This document shows positions 19,287 through 29,052 of a stretch of 43,530 nucleotides of DNA, piece after piece. This stretch comes from Schlesneria paludicola DSM 18645. Its GTDB lineage: Bacteria > Planctomycetota > Planctomycetia > Planctomycetales > Planctomycetaceae. The stretch lies in the NCBI GenBank assembly GCA_945869955.1, contig CAMBQP010000019.1, forward strand, positions 1 to 43,530, given 5' to 3'. Made by a program: the position numbers and the translations under genes. Each line of letters starts with the position of its first letter. Position 1 is the stretch's first letter. The notes under the pieces were generated by a model. The model searched no databases. It had not been told where the DNA came from and worked only from the letters and a program-made list of their open reading frames with translations.

Positions 19287-20555
19287 ATGGCTCGGACACC
19301 AAGCCCACCCTCGTTACGCAGTGATTGTTCGCACGAAGATGTTGTTCGGTTGAGTCAGTTTCTCGAAGATCAGGGGACGTTTCGATTCCCGACCCTTCCC
19401 AACGGGCTCTTCTCGGCTGCCGCAGGCGAGGGGGGAGATTTTGAGCTGACTGGCTATCGCAATGTCTGGGTTCGCGACAATGTGCATATTGCCAATGCAC
19501 ACCGGGAATGGGGCGAGACGGACAAAGCGGTCAGGGCAACGCGGTCATTAATGGCCTATTTTGTCAAACACCAGCACCGGTTTACCGAGATCATGACAGG
19601 ACAGGTCGATCCTGCGGACGTGATGAATCGTCCTCATATTCGTTTCGATGGCCACCACCTGAACGAACTCGACGAGAAATGGTCGCACGCCCAGAACGAT
19701 GCATTGGGAGGCTTTCTGTGGCTTGCCAGCAGAATGGAACACGAATGTGCCTGGAACGAGGCGGAACGGAAGCTGCTCGAACACGTGGCCAAGTTCTTAA
19801 TCGCTATCAAGTATTGGGATGATGAAGACAGCGGCCACTGGGAAGAGGTTCGCAAGATTGCGGCGTCGAGTATCGGTGTTGCAACAGCGGGGCTGCAATC
19901 CTGGCAACAGGTTTCGAGCCAACCCATTCCGACTGACGGTCAAAAAGGACTGGCGACCATTCTTCCCTGGGAATGCAATCAGTCAGACCCGCAAAAACAT
20001 CGTCGGTACGATGCCGCACTTTTATTCCTGATTTATCCCTATCAAATCGTCTCGGGCGAGATGGCTGACCAGATCGTCTCGGACGTGACAACCCAGCTGC
20101 TGGGTGATCACGGGATTCGACGTTATCAAGGGGATTCGTACTGGTGTGCCAACTATAAAGAAAAACTGGCGGCAGATGTCCGAACGGCGGATTTCAGTGA
20201 CAATCTCGCCGACCGCGACCGACTGCTGGAACCGGGCCTCGAAGCCCAATGGTGCCTGTTTGATCCGATTGTCTCGATCCATTACGGATTGAGGTCAGCA
20301 CGAACGGCCGACCCGGTCGACCGACATCGGCAGATTGAGCATCTCAACCGTGCACTCGCTCAACTCACCCCACCCGACTCGCGATTTGGCCCTTATCGTT
20401 GTCCTGAGTCGTATTACTCGGAACGAGGCCGTTATGTTCCCAACGACATTTGTCCCTTGCTCTGGACGCAGGCCAATTTGAAGTTGGCACTGCGACAACT
20501 GAGGAAAAACCTGAGTCCGTCCGAGGGGAATTCTTTACAGCTGGAGTCGATTTGA
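19287..20555 (+). CDS. Glycoside hydrolase family 15 / phosphorylase-kinase-alpha-like protein
   Basis: GYRNVWVRDNVHIANAHREWGETDKA, HAQNDALGGFLWLASR are GH15-like; ATG at 19287 preferred. Confidence 0.65.
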   Translation: MARTPSPPSLRSDCSHEDVVRLSQFLEDQGTFRFPTLPNGLFSAAAGEGGDFELTGYRNVWVRDNVHIANAHREWGETDKAVRATRSLMAYFVKHQHRFTEIMTGQVDPADVMNRPHIRFDGHHLNELDEKWSHAQNDALGGFLWLASRMEHECAWNEAERKLLEHVAKFLIAIKYWDDEDSGHWEEVRKIAASSIGVATAGLQSWQQVSSQPIPTDGQKGLATILPWECNQSDPQKHRRYDAALLFLIYPYQIVSGEMADQIVSDVTTQLLGDHGIRRYQGDSYWCANYKEKLAADVRTADFSDNLADRDRLLEPGLEAQWCLFDPIVSIHYGLRSARTADPVDRHRQIEHLNRALAQLTPPDSRFGPYRCPESYYSERGRYVPNDICPLLWTQANLKLALRQLRKNLSPSEGNSLQLESI

Positions 20556-20974
20556 TGCCCGCGATTTATGAGTGGATGCACGTTGTGGGTGAACCGGATT
20601 TGGATGAATTGGGGCATGCCAATAACATCTCGTATCTGAAGTGGATGCAGTCTGCATCGCTGGCCCATTCCGCAGCGCAAGGTTGGCCGCTTGCCGCCCA
20701 TCGCGAATTGGGTCAGGGGTGGGTGGTTCGCTCGCATCAGATTGACTACCTGACCTCGGCGCGATTAGGAGACGAAATCGTGGTCCGCACCTGGGTCGCC
20801 AACTTAAAAAAGGTGACCTCACTCCGCCGCTACCACATCATCCGGGCCCGTGATCAGGTTACCTTGGCGAGGTCATCGAGTGACTGGGCGTATGTCGAGT
20901 ATGCGTCGGCGATACCCAAACGAATTCCTCTTGAAGTCGCGAGGGCTTTTGAGATTGTGCCGGATACCGATTGA
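20555..20974 (+). CDS. Acyl-CoA thioesterase, hotdog fold
   Basis: DELGHANNISYLKWMQSASLAHS, VVRSHQIDYLTSARLGDEIVVRTWV; ATG at 20555 overlaps previous stop. Confidence 0.82.
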   Translation: MPAIYEWMHVVGEPDLDELGHANNISYLKWMQSASLAHSAAQGWPLAAHRELGQGWVVRSHQIDYLTSARLGDEIVVRTWVANLKKVTSLRRYHIIRARDQVTLARSSSDWAYVEYASAIPKRIPLEVARAFEIVPDTD

Positions 20975-21179
20975 ATCGACAGGAACCGCAGGTCCCGCTG
21001 TGGGGTGAACGGGTTCGCGAGCCGGTTCTGGGTCGGGTGGCGCGGGGCGTGGGATATCAGGCAATGAATCTGATAATGAAATCAAGCTCCTCCGTATTCA
21101 ATGCATTCAATTTCAATTCATTCCATGCAGCGGGTTCGGCGAGTCAAATGGGATCTCATCCAACTAAGGGGAGGCCGTA

Positions 21180-21980
21180 GTGAATTCACTCTGGCCGCTA
21201 GCGCCGGATTTGCCGGCGGAACTGGTCCCTGGAACGGTTCAAGTTATACGGCTGAATCTCGATTTACCACGTGAACGCTGGGTCCCGCTGGGGGAAGTTT
21301 TGACCGCAGCAGAACAGGCTCGTGCGGCACGATTTCGATTTGATGCACCCCGTCGTCAATTCATCATCTGTCGCGCAGCGCTGCGTCAACTGCTGGGATC
21401 CCATTTGCATCTCCCACCGCAGGAGATCGAGTTCGAGTATGGGCCACAAGGGAAGCCCGAGATCGGATCCATTCACCGGATCGAGACAAAAATGGGTCTC
21501 CCCATTCAATCCATTTCCTCAAGCATGGAATCCAAACTCGAGTTTAATGTTTCGCACTCGGGTGAGATTGGTCTGATTGCCCTGACGCGGGGTTCGGCAA
21601 TCGGCATTGACGTTGAAGAATACAATTCTTCGGTCGAGATCCTGAGATTGGCAGAGCGTTATTTCTCGCCAGCAGAAGCCAAAACGCTGTTCAAACTTCC
21701 GGCGCACCAGCAACAGGCGGGGTTTTATCGGGGCTGGACCTGCAAAGAAGCCTATATCAAGGCGAAGGGGAGCGGCTTGTCATTGCCGCTCAGCAGTTTC
21801 TCTGTAGAAATCGATCCCGATCGCCCTGCCGCACTGATTCATGTCGACGACTTACCCGACGAACCAGCCCGCTGGACGATCCGGACGCTCGAAGTCGATC
21901 CTCACTACGGGGCCGCCATCATGGTCGAAAGACCTGACTGCCAGTTCGTCTGCCGGGAATGGCCGGGGAACGAACCCTGA
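21180..21980 (+). CDS. 4'-phosphopantetheinyl transferase superfamily protein
   Basis: GKPEI...FNVSHSGEIGLIALTRGSAIGIDVEEYN ... FYRGWTCKEAYIKAKGSGLSLPLSSF; GTG start. Confidence 0.92.
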   Translation: MNSLWPLAPDLPAELVPGTVQVIRLNLDLPRERWVPLGEVLTAAEQARAARFRFDAPRRQFIICRAALRQLLGSHLHLPPQEIEFEYGPQGKPEIGSIHRIETKMGLPIQSISSSMESKLEFNVSHSGEIGLIALTRGSAIGIDVEEYNSSVEILRLAERYFSPAEAKTLFKLPAHQQQAGFYRGWTCKEAYIKAKGSGLSLPLSSFSVEIDPDRPAALIHVDDLPDEPARWTIRTLEVDPHYGAAIMVERPDCQFVCREWPGNEP

Positions 21981-22060
21981 TTCAGCGAGTCCCCAACAAC
22001 CCGCTCAGTGTTAGCTCAATCACCCCACAAGCAGCCACTGGCCACTGAAAACCGCCTCTC

Positions 22061-23254
22061 CTACTCTCCCAACAGCTTTTCCAGCTGTTTCGTCAATTCC
22101 GGCCCGCGAGCATTCAGCGAAACGACGTTTCCCTTTTTATCAACCAGGATTGCGGCAGGAATGGCGTTAATCCCGAAGTACTCGGCCATCGGATGATTCC
22201 AGCCCTTATCCTTTTGCACCTCTTCGTCGTACAACTGGCTCCAGGGAATTTCTTCATTCTCAATAAACTTGTCGAGCGGCTCACGCGAACGATCGAGGCT
22301 GATCCCGACAACTTCGAATCCTTTGTCGTGAAATTTTTCGTAGTTCGCTTTGACGTTGGGGAGTTCGGCAATACAAGGGCCGCACCACGTCGCCCAGAAG
22401 TCAACCAGGACCACCTTTCCACGATAGGCGGACCAGTCCAACGCTTCTCCATTCAACTGCTTCCCTTCGATGGCCATGAATTGTCCGGGGAGTCGAACGC
22501 GACGGCCCTGTCCCGCGAAGCGTTTGGCGGCCTCTTGGACCTTGGGGTCTTCGGCTTCGCTGGCCAGCTTCGCCAGTTGGTCGTACAAAACTCCGGCTTC
22601 TTCTGCATGACCTTTGCTGGCCAGTTTCGTTCCCAGCTGGGTTGCCATCCCGATTGTTTCTCGGGCAAATTTTGAGTCCACGACCGACTTGAGGATTTCT
22701 TCTGCAAACCGCTTTCGATCGGCATCGGACAACGCACCGAGATGATTAATCCGAATCGGGGTCCAGAACTGATTCGCGACCTTCACGACCTCAGGTCGTT
22801 CATCGGTTTTCAGCTGGTTGACGGCGACCATCGCTTCGGTCGCTGTGTCACCGATCCCATTGGACGCAAGCAACGTTAAAGCCCCCAGTTTCAATTGGGC
22901 TGCTTTCGCCGCCGTTTTGGGATCGATTTCCTGTTTTAAAATTTTATCGCCAGCACTGATGAACGAACGTTGAGTCCGCACCGCGTGATCCAGTGCCTCA
23001 CGTTGATTCCCGAACTTGGGTTTGCGAGTTCGCAAGCCTTCGACAAATTCCATGATCTCTTCGGGAGTCCCATCCGGAACGGCATAATCCGGGTCAGTCT
23101 CTTCTGCGGTGGGGCGGCTTTCCGGGGTTTCTTGAGCTCTGCTCACAGACGATTGCAGGAAGGGGATGGATACCACAGGTGCCAGGAGGGCCGCGGAAAC
23201 CAGACCCGCGAGGAAGCGGTGGGAAGATCGAGGTGCCGAAGAGTGATCAGTCAT
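22061..23254 (-). CDS. TlpA-like thioredoxin-fold protein, exported
   Basis: VVLVDFWATWCGPCIAELPNVKANYEKFHDKGFEVVGISLD; N-terminal signal-like segment. Confidence 0.85.
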   Translation of the reverse strand: MTDHSSAPRSSHRFLAGLVSAALLAPVVSIPFLQSSVSRAQETPESRPTAEETDPDYAVPDGTPEEIMEFVEGLRTRKPKFGNQREALDHAVRTQRSFISAGDKILKQEIDPKTAAKAAQLKLGALTLLASNGIGDTATEAMVAVNQLKTDERPEVVKVANQFWTPIRINHLGALSDADRKRFAEEILKSVVDSKFARETIGMATQLGTKLASKGHAEEAGVLYDQLAKLASEAEDPKVQEAAKRFAGQGRRVRLPGQFMAIEGKQLNGEALDWSAYRGKVVLVDFWATWCGPCIAELPNVKANYEKFHDKGFEVVGISLDRSREPLDKFIENEEIPWSQLYDEEVQKDKGWNHPMAEYFGINAIPAAILVDKKGNVVSLNARGPELTKQLEKLLGE

Positions 23255-23418
23255 TGCGGAATCCACGAAACAACGAGTCAGTCGATCAGCCCAGACGGAC
23301 GTTCCGAGTGGGACTCTTTGCAGAATAACCCGAATCGATTCAATCTCAAAGTCTGCGGAAAGTTGACTATGAAAAAATCAGACGAAACTCAGTCCTGATT
23401 GGTTGCCCTTGGCAAGAC

Positions 23419-24051
23419 TCAATCGAGTCTCCATTCGTGCAAATCAGGGTCTTGCATTTTGGCGGCCGCTGCGGCCCCCTTCAGCTTACGAATGACAAAA
23501 TCTTTATGGTTCGCAACCGCTTGTTCAGAAAGTCGCAATTTGAGGGCGACCTCACGATTCGAGTACCCCAGGACGAACAGCAATTCCACGCATTCGAGCC
23601 GCTCAAACTCACCCCGGCTGAGCCACGACTGGATCAGTCCGCGCAGGCATTGACTCAGGACTTGCTGCTGGGCCACTCGCTGCTCACCGCTACGAGCCAG
23701 ACTCGAAGCCTTGCGAGCCGGGCCAGCCGGTTCAATTCCTGCAGCGGATTCCCCATTGGGAATCAACGAAAGGAGCGGTCGTCGGCCCGCTCGGCGCAGC
23801 GCATCGGTCAGTTTATGAGCGGTGATGGCGAACAAAAATGTTTCCAGCGGAGTCGTCTCGTCATAGTTGGGTAACGAGACCAGAAACCCGAGAAAAGCCT
23901 CTTGGACCAAGTCTTCCGCAGCGACGGGGTCCTGCAGGCGACTCGTGGCAAACGCCAGTAAACGGCCTTGGTACAGCGCAATCAGCTGCTCCCAGGCACT
24001 TTCGTTTCCTTGTCGCACACCGAGTAAAAGGATTGCTTCATCCGTCGCCAT
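23419..24051 (-). CDS. ECF-type RNA polymerase sigma factor
   Basis: RLLAFATSRLQDPVAAEDLVQEAFLGFLVSLPNYDETTPLETFLFAITAHKLTDALRR; C-terminal NREVALKLRLSEQAVANHKDFVIRKL. Confidence 0.85.
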   Translation of the reverse strand: MATDEAILLLGVRQGNESAWEQLIALYQGRLLAFATSRLQDPVAAEDLVQEAFLGFLVSLPNYDETTPLETFLFAITAHKLTDALRRAGRRPLLSLIPNGESAAGIEPAGPARKASSLARSGEQRVAQQQVLSQCLRGLIQSWLSRGEFERLECVELLFVLGYSNREVALKLRLSEQAVANHKDFVIRKLKGAAAAAKMQDPDLHEWRLD

Positions 24052-24106
24052 GAGCACCGCTTCCCTGTTTGAAACCGTGCAGGCAGGGTAACACGATTCT
24101 CTTCAC

Positions 24107-24134
24107 CTGACTACGACCGCCTGACTACGACCGC
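24107..24134. repeat. 14-bp direct tandem repeat, 2 copies
   Basis: CCTGACTACGACCG twice, back to back. Confidence 0.85.
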
Positions 24135-24246
24135 AGTAAATCCAACGTGATCAAAGCCAGAGATTCCGATCATTCCCGCAAAGTGACCCAGCGGTTTCGA
24201 ACAACGACAGTGTCCCCATCATGTTCCCTGGGAACTCTGAGGTGTT

Positions 24247-25590
24247 TTATCGAGGACTCGTTCTCACACAGTAAAGGGCGTCGGCACCACGAAAGTAGAG
24301 TGCTCCGTCGCCGACGGCTGGCGTGGACCAGAAGACATCGTCGAGTTTTCCTCCACCAATCACTTCGAATTCCGGTCCCACTTTGACCAGTGCGGCATTT
24401 CCCGCTTCGTCGAGAATCAGCAGCTTATCACCGATGACAATCGGCGATGCCGCGACCATCGTGAGGGCGGGAACGCGGCTTTGATAAAGACGCTTTCCGC
24501 TCTGCGCTTCGTAGCATTTCAGGATATTTTTGTCGACGACATAGAGGTAGTCGCCCGACGAAACCGGGGAAGGCATTCCAGGGCCCCCTTTGCTTTCTTG
24601 CCAGGTACAGGTGTCGAACGTGTCGTTTTTCTTTTTCGGCGAAATATCACCGGTGGCACCCGCGCGCATGGCGAACAAGGGGCCGGTCGAGAACGGGTCC
24701 GAGCCACCAAAGTAAATTTGCCGACGGTCCGCAGCGATCGAACAGGCAGTTGGGGATTTCACGTTGCTCAATCGCCAGAGCTCGCGACCACTGTCAGGAT
24801 CATGGCTGCAGATCAAATCGTTTCCCGACGAGAGGAGTTCCAGACGGAGCTCATTATTCCAGAGGATCGGTGAGCTCCACGAGCTGTCGTTCTTGGCTCG
24901 ATCAACTCGCCAAATCGGATTCCCCGATCGGGTGTCAAACGCAGCCAGAATCCCGCTGCCATTCGTGAAGTGCTGGACGAAAACTTTGTCCTGATGAATC
25001 GCCAGAGAACTCCCCGTCCCAAATCCATTATTTGTGGAAAAGGCTCCGAGCTCCTGACGCCACAGGAGTTGGCCCTTGTCGTTCAGGGCCGCGACCGTCC
25101 CGGTGGCACCGAAGAAGGCATAAATTCCGTCCGCGTTGGCGACCGGCGATTCGGTCGCATAGGTGTTGGACGGATGAATCGGATACTTAGGCTTTCCCTC
25201 GGTCAGCGTTTCGGCCCACAATCGCTCGCCAGTGAGGGCATGATAGCAATGAACCTGCCACTGAATGGTGGTATTGGGGGCTTTGGTTAACCCGCCGAGC
25301 CCCATGCTCTGCGGCGTTTTTACTCCACTCGAAAAATCTTTCGGTTTGAGATTCTTATCCGAGACCGCTGTGGTGAGATACAGGCGTTCACCAATCAAAA
25401 TCGGTTGCGACCAGCCGGCTCCAGGGACAGGGACCTTCCATGCCACATTTTCGGTGGTCGACCACTTGCTGGGAATCGAGGTCTCGGCCGCGACCCCCGA
25501 CCCATTTTCACCGCGAAACTGAGGAAAATCGGCCGCAAACCCCGCGAGTGGAATGAGGATCCCGGCAACAATCCAAATTAATCGCAACAT
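24247..25590 (-). CDS. PQQ-binding-like beta-propeller repeat protein, exported
   Basis: MLRLIWIVAGILIPLAGFAADFPQFRGENGSGVAAE..., repeated WR/LW blades (LNDKGQLLWRQELG, DTRSGNPIWRVDR, DPDSGRELWRLSN). Confidence 0.82.
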   Translation of the reverse strand: MLRLIWIVAGILIPLAGFAADFPQFRGENGSGVAAETSIPSKWSTTENVAWKVPVPGAGWSQPILIGERLYLTTAVSDKNLKPKDFSSGVKTPQSMGLGGLTKAPNTTIQWQVHCYHALTGERLWAETLTEGKPKYPIHPSNTYATESPVANADGIYAFFGATGTVAALNDKGQLLWRQELGAFSTNNGFGTGSSLAIHQDKVFVQHFTNGSGILAAFDTRSGNPIWRVDRAKNDSSWSSPILWNNELRLELLSSGNDLICSHDPDSGRELWRLSNVKSPTACSIAADRRQIYFGGSDPFSTGPLFAMRAGATGDISPKKKNDTFDTCTWQESKGGPGMPSPVSSGDYLYVVDKNILKCYEAQSGKRLYQSRVPALTMVAASPIVIGDKLLILDEAGNAALVKVGPEFEVIGGGKLDDVFWSTPAVGDGALYFRGADALYCVRTSPR

Positions 25591-25810
25591 AAAATTCTCC
25601 TGGGACCTGGCCCACCTGACAAACGATTTTCCGGCGCGGTGCCTTCTCAATTTTAATCAACAGTTCAGTCTGTGTTTATAGGAGAGTCAGCGAAATTGGC
25701 CATCATTCGGGCCTGATCATTCTCATCACACTCGCAAAAATCATGAGTGGCCACTGTCCGGGAGCCCCACCATTTTTCATCATCCCCCGTAATTCCGCCA
25801 AAAAAACTGA

Positions 25811-25838
25811 TTGACATGTCGAAACATTCCGATATATT
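25811..25838 (+). promoter_or_regulatory. Candidate sigma70-like promoter with overlapping operator upstream of arsR-type gene
   Basis: TTGACA (25811-25816), 16-nt spacer, TATATT (25833-25838); palindrome GACATGTC at 25813-25820; TTGACAT repeated at 25838-25844. Confidence 0.5.
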
Positions 25839-25859
25839 TGACATACAGGGGAGCTGACC

Positions 25860-26186
25860 ATGAACACCGCAATCGACGACATCACCGAAACACCGCCGCT
25901 CACTTCGCTTGAGGCGTTGGGCCAGGCGGCGGAGTGCCTGAAGATCTTGGCGCATCCGCATCGTCTGCGGATGATCCAGATGCTGCTGCGGGATCGATAC
26001 ACGGTGGGCGAACTGGCCCAAGCGTGCGAAATTCCCAGTCACATGGCCTCGGAACATCTCCGATTGATGCAGCGGTGTGGTTTTCTGACCAACCAGAAAG
26101 AGGGACGAAATGCCTATTATCAAGTGGTTGAAACCCATCTGACTCATTTCATGGCCTGTATCGAAGCCCGTTTTGGACAGGCATGA
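25860..26186 (+). CDS. ArsR/SmtB-family transcriptional regulator
   Basis: LKILAHPHRLRMIQMLLRDRYTVGELAQACEIPSHMASEHLRLMQRCGFLTNQKEGRNAYYQVV winged helix. Confidence 0.92.
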   Translation: MNTAIDDITETPPLTSLEALGQAAECLKILAHPHRLRMIQMLLRDRYTVGELAQACEIPSHMASEHLRLMQRCGFLTNQKEGRNAYYQVVETHLTHFMACIEARFGQA

Positions 26187-26203
26187 GAGTTGCTGACTTA
26201 AAC

Positions 26204-26248
26204 TTGCTACCGAGAAACTCGCTACCGAGAAATTCACTACCGAGTTTT
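26204..26248. repeat. 15-bp tandem repeat, 3 copies
   Basis: TTGCTACCGAGAAAC / TCGCTACCGAGAAAT / TCACTACCGAGTTTT. Confidence 0.85.
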
Positions 26249-26349
26249 TCGCCAGCCCGGTTTCTTGTTAACTCGTTAAAAAAACAGGCGTCACGGAAAT
26301 AGCCTGATCTGAATTCTCCATAACCCCATTCACAACCTCATTTACGAAA

Positions 26350-26919
26350 ATGAACATCATGAGTACGACGATGATTAAACCACAAGAGTTTGCCAGTCTT
26401 TGCCAAGGAGGGAAATCGATTGACGTGATCGATGTTCGGACACCGGTCGAGTTTCGTGAGGTGCATCTGGAAATCGCCAGGAATGTTCCGTTGGATCAGC
26501 TGGACCCTGCCGCCTTGATGCAATCACGGAATGGGTTGGCTGCCGAGCCGCTGTATCTCGTGTGCCGCTCGGGGGGGCGGGGCCAACAGGCTTGTGAAAA
26601 ATTCCAACGGGCGGGGTTCACCAATGTGGTGAACATCGAAGGGGGGACCATGGCTTGCGTTGCGGCGGGATTACCGGTCGTTCGTGGCAAGAAAGCGGTC
26701 TCGCTGGAACGACAGGTACGGATCACTGCCGGCTCGCTGGTGTTGATCGGAGCGATTCTGGGCTGGTTTGTGCATCCTTACTGGAATGGCCTGTCTGCCT
26801 TTATCGGAGCGGGACTCGCTTTTGCCGGAATTACGGACACCTGCGGAATGGGAATGATGCTCGCCCGCATGCCCTGGAATCAAATCCCGACGAATAACAG
26901 TTCCTGCTCCACACGCTAA
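26350..26919 (+). CDS. YgaP-like membrane rhodanese (rhodanese + DUF2892-type TM tail)
   Basis: IDVIDVRTPVEFREVHLEIARNVPLDQL, active loop CRSGGRG, TM tail with DTCGMGMMLARMPWN. Confidence 0.88.
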   Translation: MNIMSTTMIKPQEFASLCQGGKSIDVIDVRTPVEFREVHLEIARNVPLDQLDPAALMQSRNGLAAEPLYLVCRSGGRGQQACEKFQRAGFTNVVNIEGGTMACVAAGLPVVRGKKAVSLERQVRITAGSLVLIGAILGWFVHPYWNGLSAFIGAGLAFAGITDTCGMGMMLARMPWNQIPTNNSSCSTR

Positions 26920-27016
26920 AGCGTTGCTGGGCTGTCATCCCCTGACGATCATTACTGGAGGATCACCCTCGGAGGATCATCCCCCGACGATCCTCTTACA
27001 GAAGGACTTGTGAGTT

Positions 27017-28675
27017 ATGAAATTGCTGATTGTGGGTGGTGTGGCCGGGGGAGCCTCGGCGGCCGCTCGAGCTCGTCGTCTTTCCGAAGAGGCCGAGATT
27101 ATCATGTTCGAGCGGGGGCCGGATGTTTCCTTCGCCAACTGCGGCCTCCCCTATTTCATTGGGGGTGAGATTGCTGACCGCGACAAACTGCTAGTGACCA
27201 CACCAGAGCGTCTGCAATCGCGATTTCGGCTGGATGTTCGGACACGGAGCAACGTCGAAGCGATCGACCGGGTCGCCAGGACGATCCGCGTCAAAAATCT
27301 CGTGACCGGCCGCGAGTACGAGGAATCTTTCGACAAGCTGATCCTCGCAACCGGGGCCGCCCCGTTTCGTCCACCGTTGCCGGGAATGGATCTGCCCGGA
27401 GTCTACACGCTGAGAACTCTGCAAGACACAGATCACATCAAACAGCGAGTGGATCAGGGGGTGAAACAAGCCGTACTGCTGGGAGGGGGCTTTATCAGTC
27501 TCGAACTGGCCGAAAATCTGCACCGTCGTGGAATCGCGACCACCATTGTGGAAAAGAATCAACAGATTTTGACCCCGTTTGACCCCGAAATGACGACGCC
27601 GATCGTCGCCGAACTCGCCAAGAAAGGGATTTCATTATTGCTGGGAGAGTCGGCCGAAGCGATCGAGCAATCGGCCGCAGGGCTGGTCGTCTGTTTGAGC
27701 TCGGGCCAGCGACTGACCGCGCAACTGGTGATCTTTGGTGTCGGTGTTCGTCCAGAAAATGCATTGGCCGTTGGCGCCGGACTGGCGGTCGGCGCACGTG
27801 GTGGCATCCAGGTCAATGAATACCTGCAAACCAGTGACCCCGACATTTTTGCCGTCGGCGATGCGATCGCGGTGCAAGATGTCATCTCGGGCGAATCGAC
27901 GCAAGTTCCCTTGGCTGGGCCCGCCAATCGGCAGGGGCGGATTGCGGCCGACAACGCTTTGGGTCGTATGGTGAAATATCGAGGGACACAGGGTACCGCG
28001 ATTCTCGGTTTCTTCGACCGGACGGCCGCCATCACCGGTGCCGCAGAAAAAACATTGCGGCGGGCGCAGCGTCCTTTCCGCAAAGTCTACATCCATCCTG
28101 CACACCATGCGGGATATTATCCCGGTGCCGAAGCGATGACGCTCAAGATCCTGTTTGATCCCACGACCGGTCAGTTACTGGGGGCTCAGGGAGTCGGTGG
28201 GGCCGGTGTCGACAAACGAATTGATGTGCTGGCCGTCGCAATTCAAGCGGGGATGACGGTCTTTGATCTGGAGGAAATGGAACTCGCCTACGCACCGCAA
28301 TACGGATCCGCCAAAGACCCAATTAACATGGCTGGTTTCGTCGCCGGGGGCTTAATTCGGGGAGATCATCCGCAAATCGATCTGGATGAGGTCCTGACGG
28401 CCTTGGCCAGTTCCACCGCCGAGCCTCCATTCCTGCTGGACGTTCGCCTACCAACGGAATTTTCCGCAGGTCATATCCCAGGCGCGGTCAATATTCCCGT
28501 GGATGACTTACGATCACGCCTGAGCGAAATCCCCTCGGGCCGGAAGATTGTGACGTATTGCCAAGTGGGTCAACGAGGCTATCTGGCAACACGGATTCTG
28601 GTACAGGCGGGATTCCCGGCAGTCAACATCGGCGGCGGTTTCAAGACGTTTCAGCTCTTTCAAGCGACTCGGTGA
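27017..28675 (+). CDS. CoA-disulfide reductase / persulfide reductase with C-terminal rhodanese domain
   Basis: GGVAGGASAAARARRLSEEAEIIMFERGPDVSFANCGLPYFIGG (SFxxC motif), FAD motif IFAVGDA, C-terminal LLDVRLPTEFSAGHIPGAVNIPVDDLR...VTYCQVGQRGYLA. Confidence 0.93.
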   Translation: MKLLIVGGVAGGASAAARARRLSEEAEIIMFERGPDVSFANCGLPYFIGGEIADRDKLLVTTPERLQSRFRLDVRTRSNVEAIDRVARTIRVKNLVTGREYEESFDKLILATGAAPFRPPLPGMDLPGVYTLRTLQDTDHIKQRVDQGVKQAVLLGGGFISLELAENLHRRGIATTIVEKNQQILTPFDPEMTTPIVAELAKKGISLLLGESAEAIEQSAAGLVVCLSSGQRLTAQLVIFGVGVRPENALAVGAGLAVGARGGIQVNEYLQTSDPDIFAVGDAIAVQDVISGESTQVPLAGPANRQGRIAADNALGRMVKYRGTQGTAILGFFDRTAAITGAAEKTLRRAQRPFRKVYIHPAHHAGYYPGAEAMTLKILFDPTTGQLLGAQGVGGAGVDKRIDVLAVAIQAGMTVFDLEEMELAYAPQYGSAKDPINMAGFVAGGLIRGDHPQIDLDEVLTALASSTAEPPFLLDVRLPTEFSAGHIPGAVNIPVDDLRSRLSEIPSGRKIVTYCQVGQRGYLATRILVQAGFPAVNIGGGFKTFQLFQATR

Positions 28676-29052
28676 CACGGTTGCGGACAAGACGGATCCG
28701 AGTGAATCAAACTCACTGCAATTCTGAGGGGAATCATCGCTTCGGTTCGCCGAGATCATCACGAATCGCCGATAAGTATTCCAGCCACTGCGGCATCAGC
28801 CATGATTGACCGGCAGGTTTTGCCGATTTCGGGTGGATTCAGTGAAGTCGTTGCCAGCAAATCGACAGATCCTGAATGAAACCTGAATTCGGAGTGACCG
28901 GCGCTGTCGGGGGTCGCATGAGCTGCGAGGACCGCTTAGTCTGAAGTGTGGGCGAGTCTGAAATGTGGGATTTCGTGATGAGCCAACGCTGGAACGAGTC
29001 ATGTTTTGTTTTGCCGCTTTTTGTTTTGCTACTTTGACGTTGAGGACGAGTC

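Noticed and set aside
20971-21180. 69-aa ORF between thioesterase and PPTase genes
   Set aside because: No domain, odd composition; probably intergenic.
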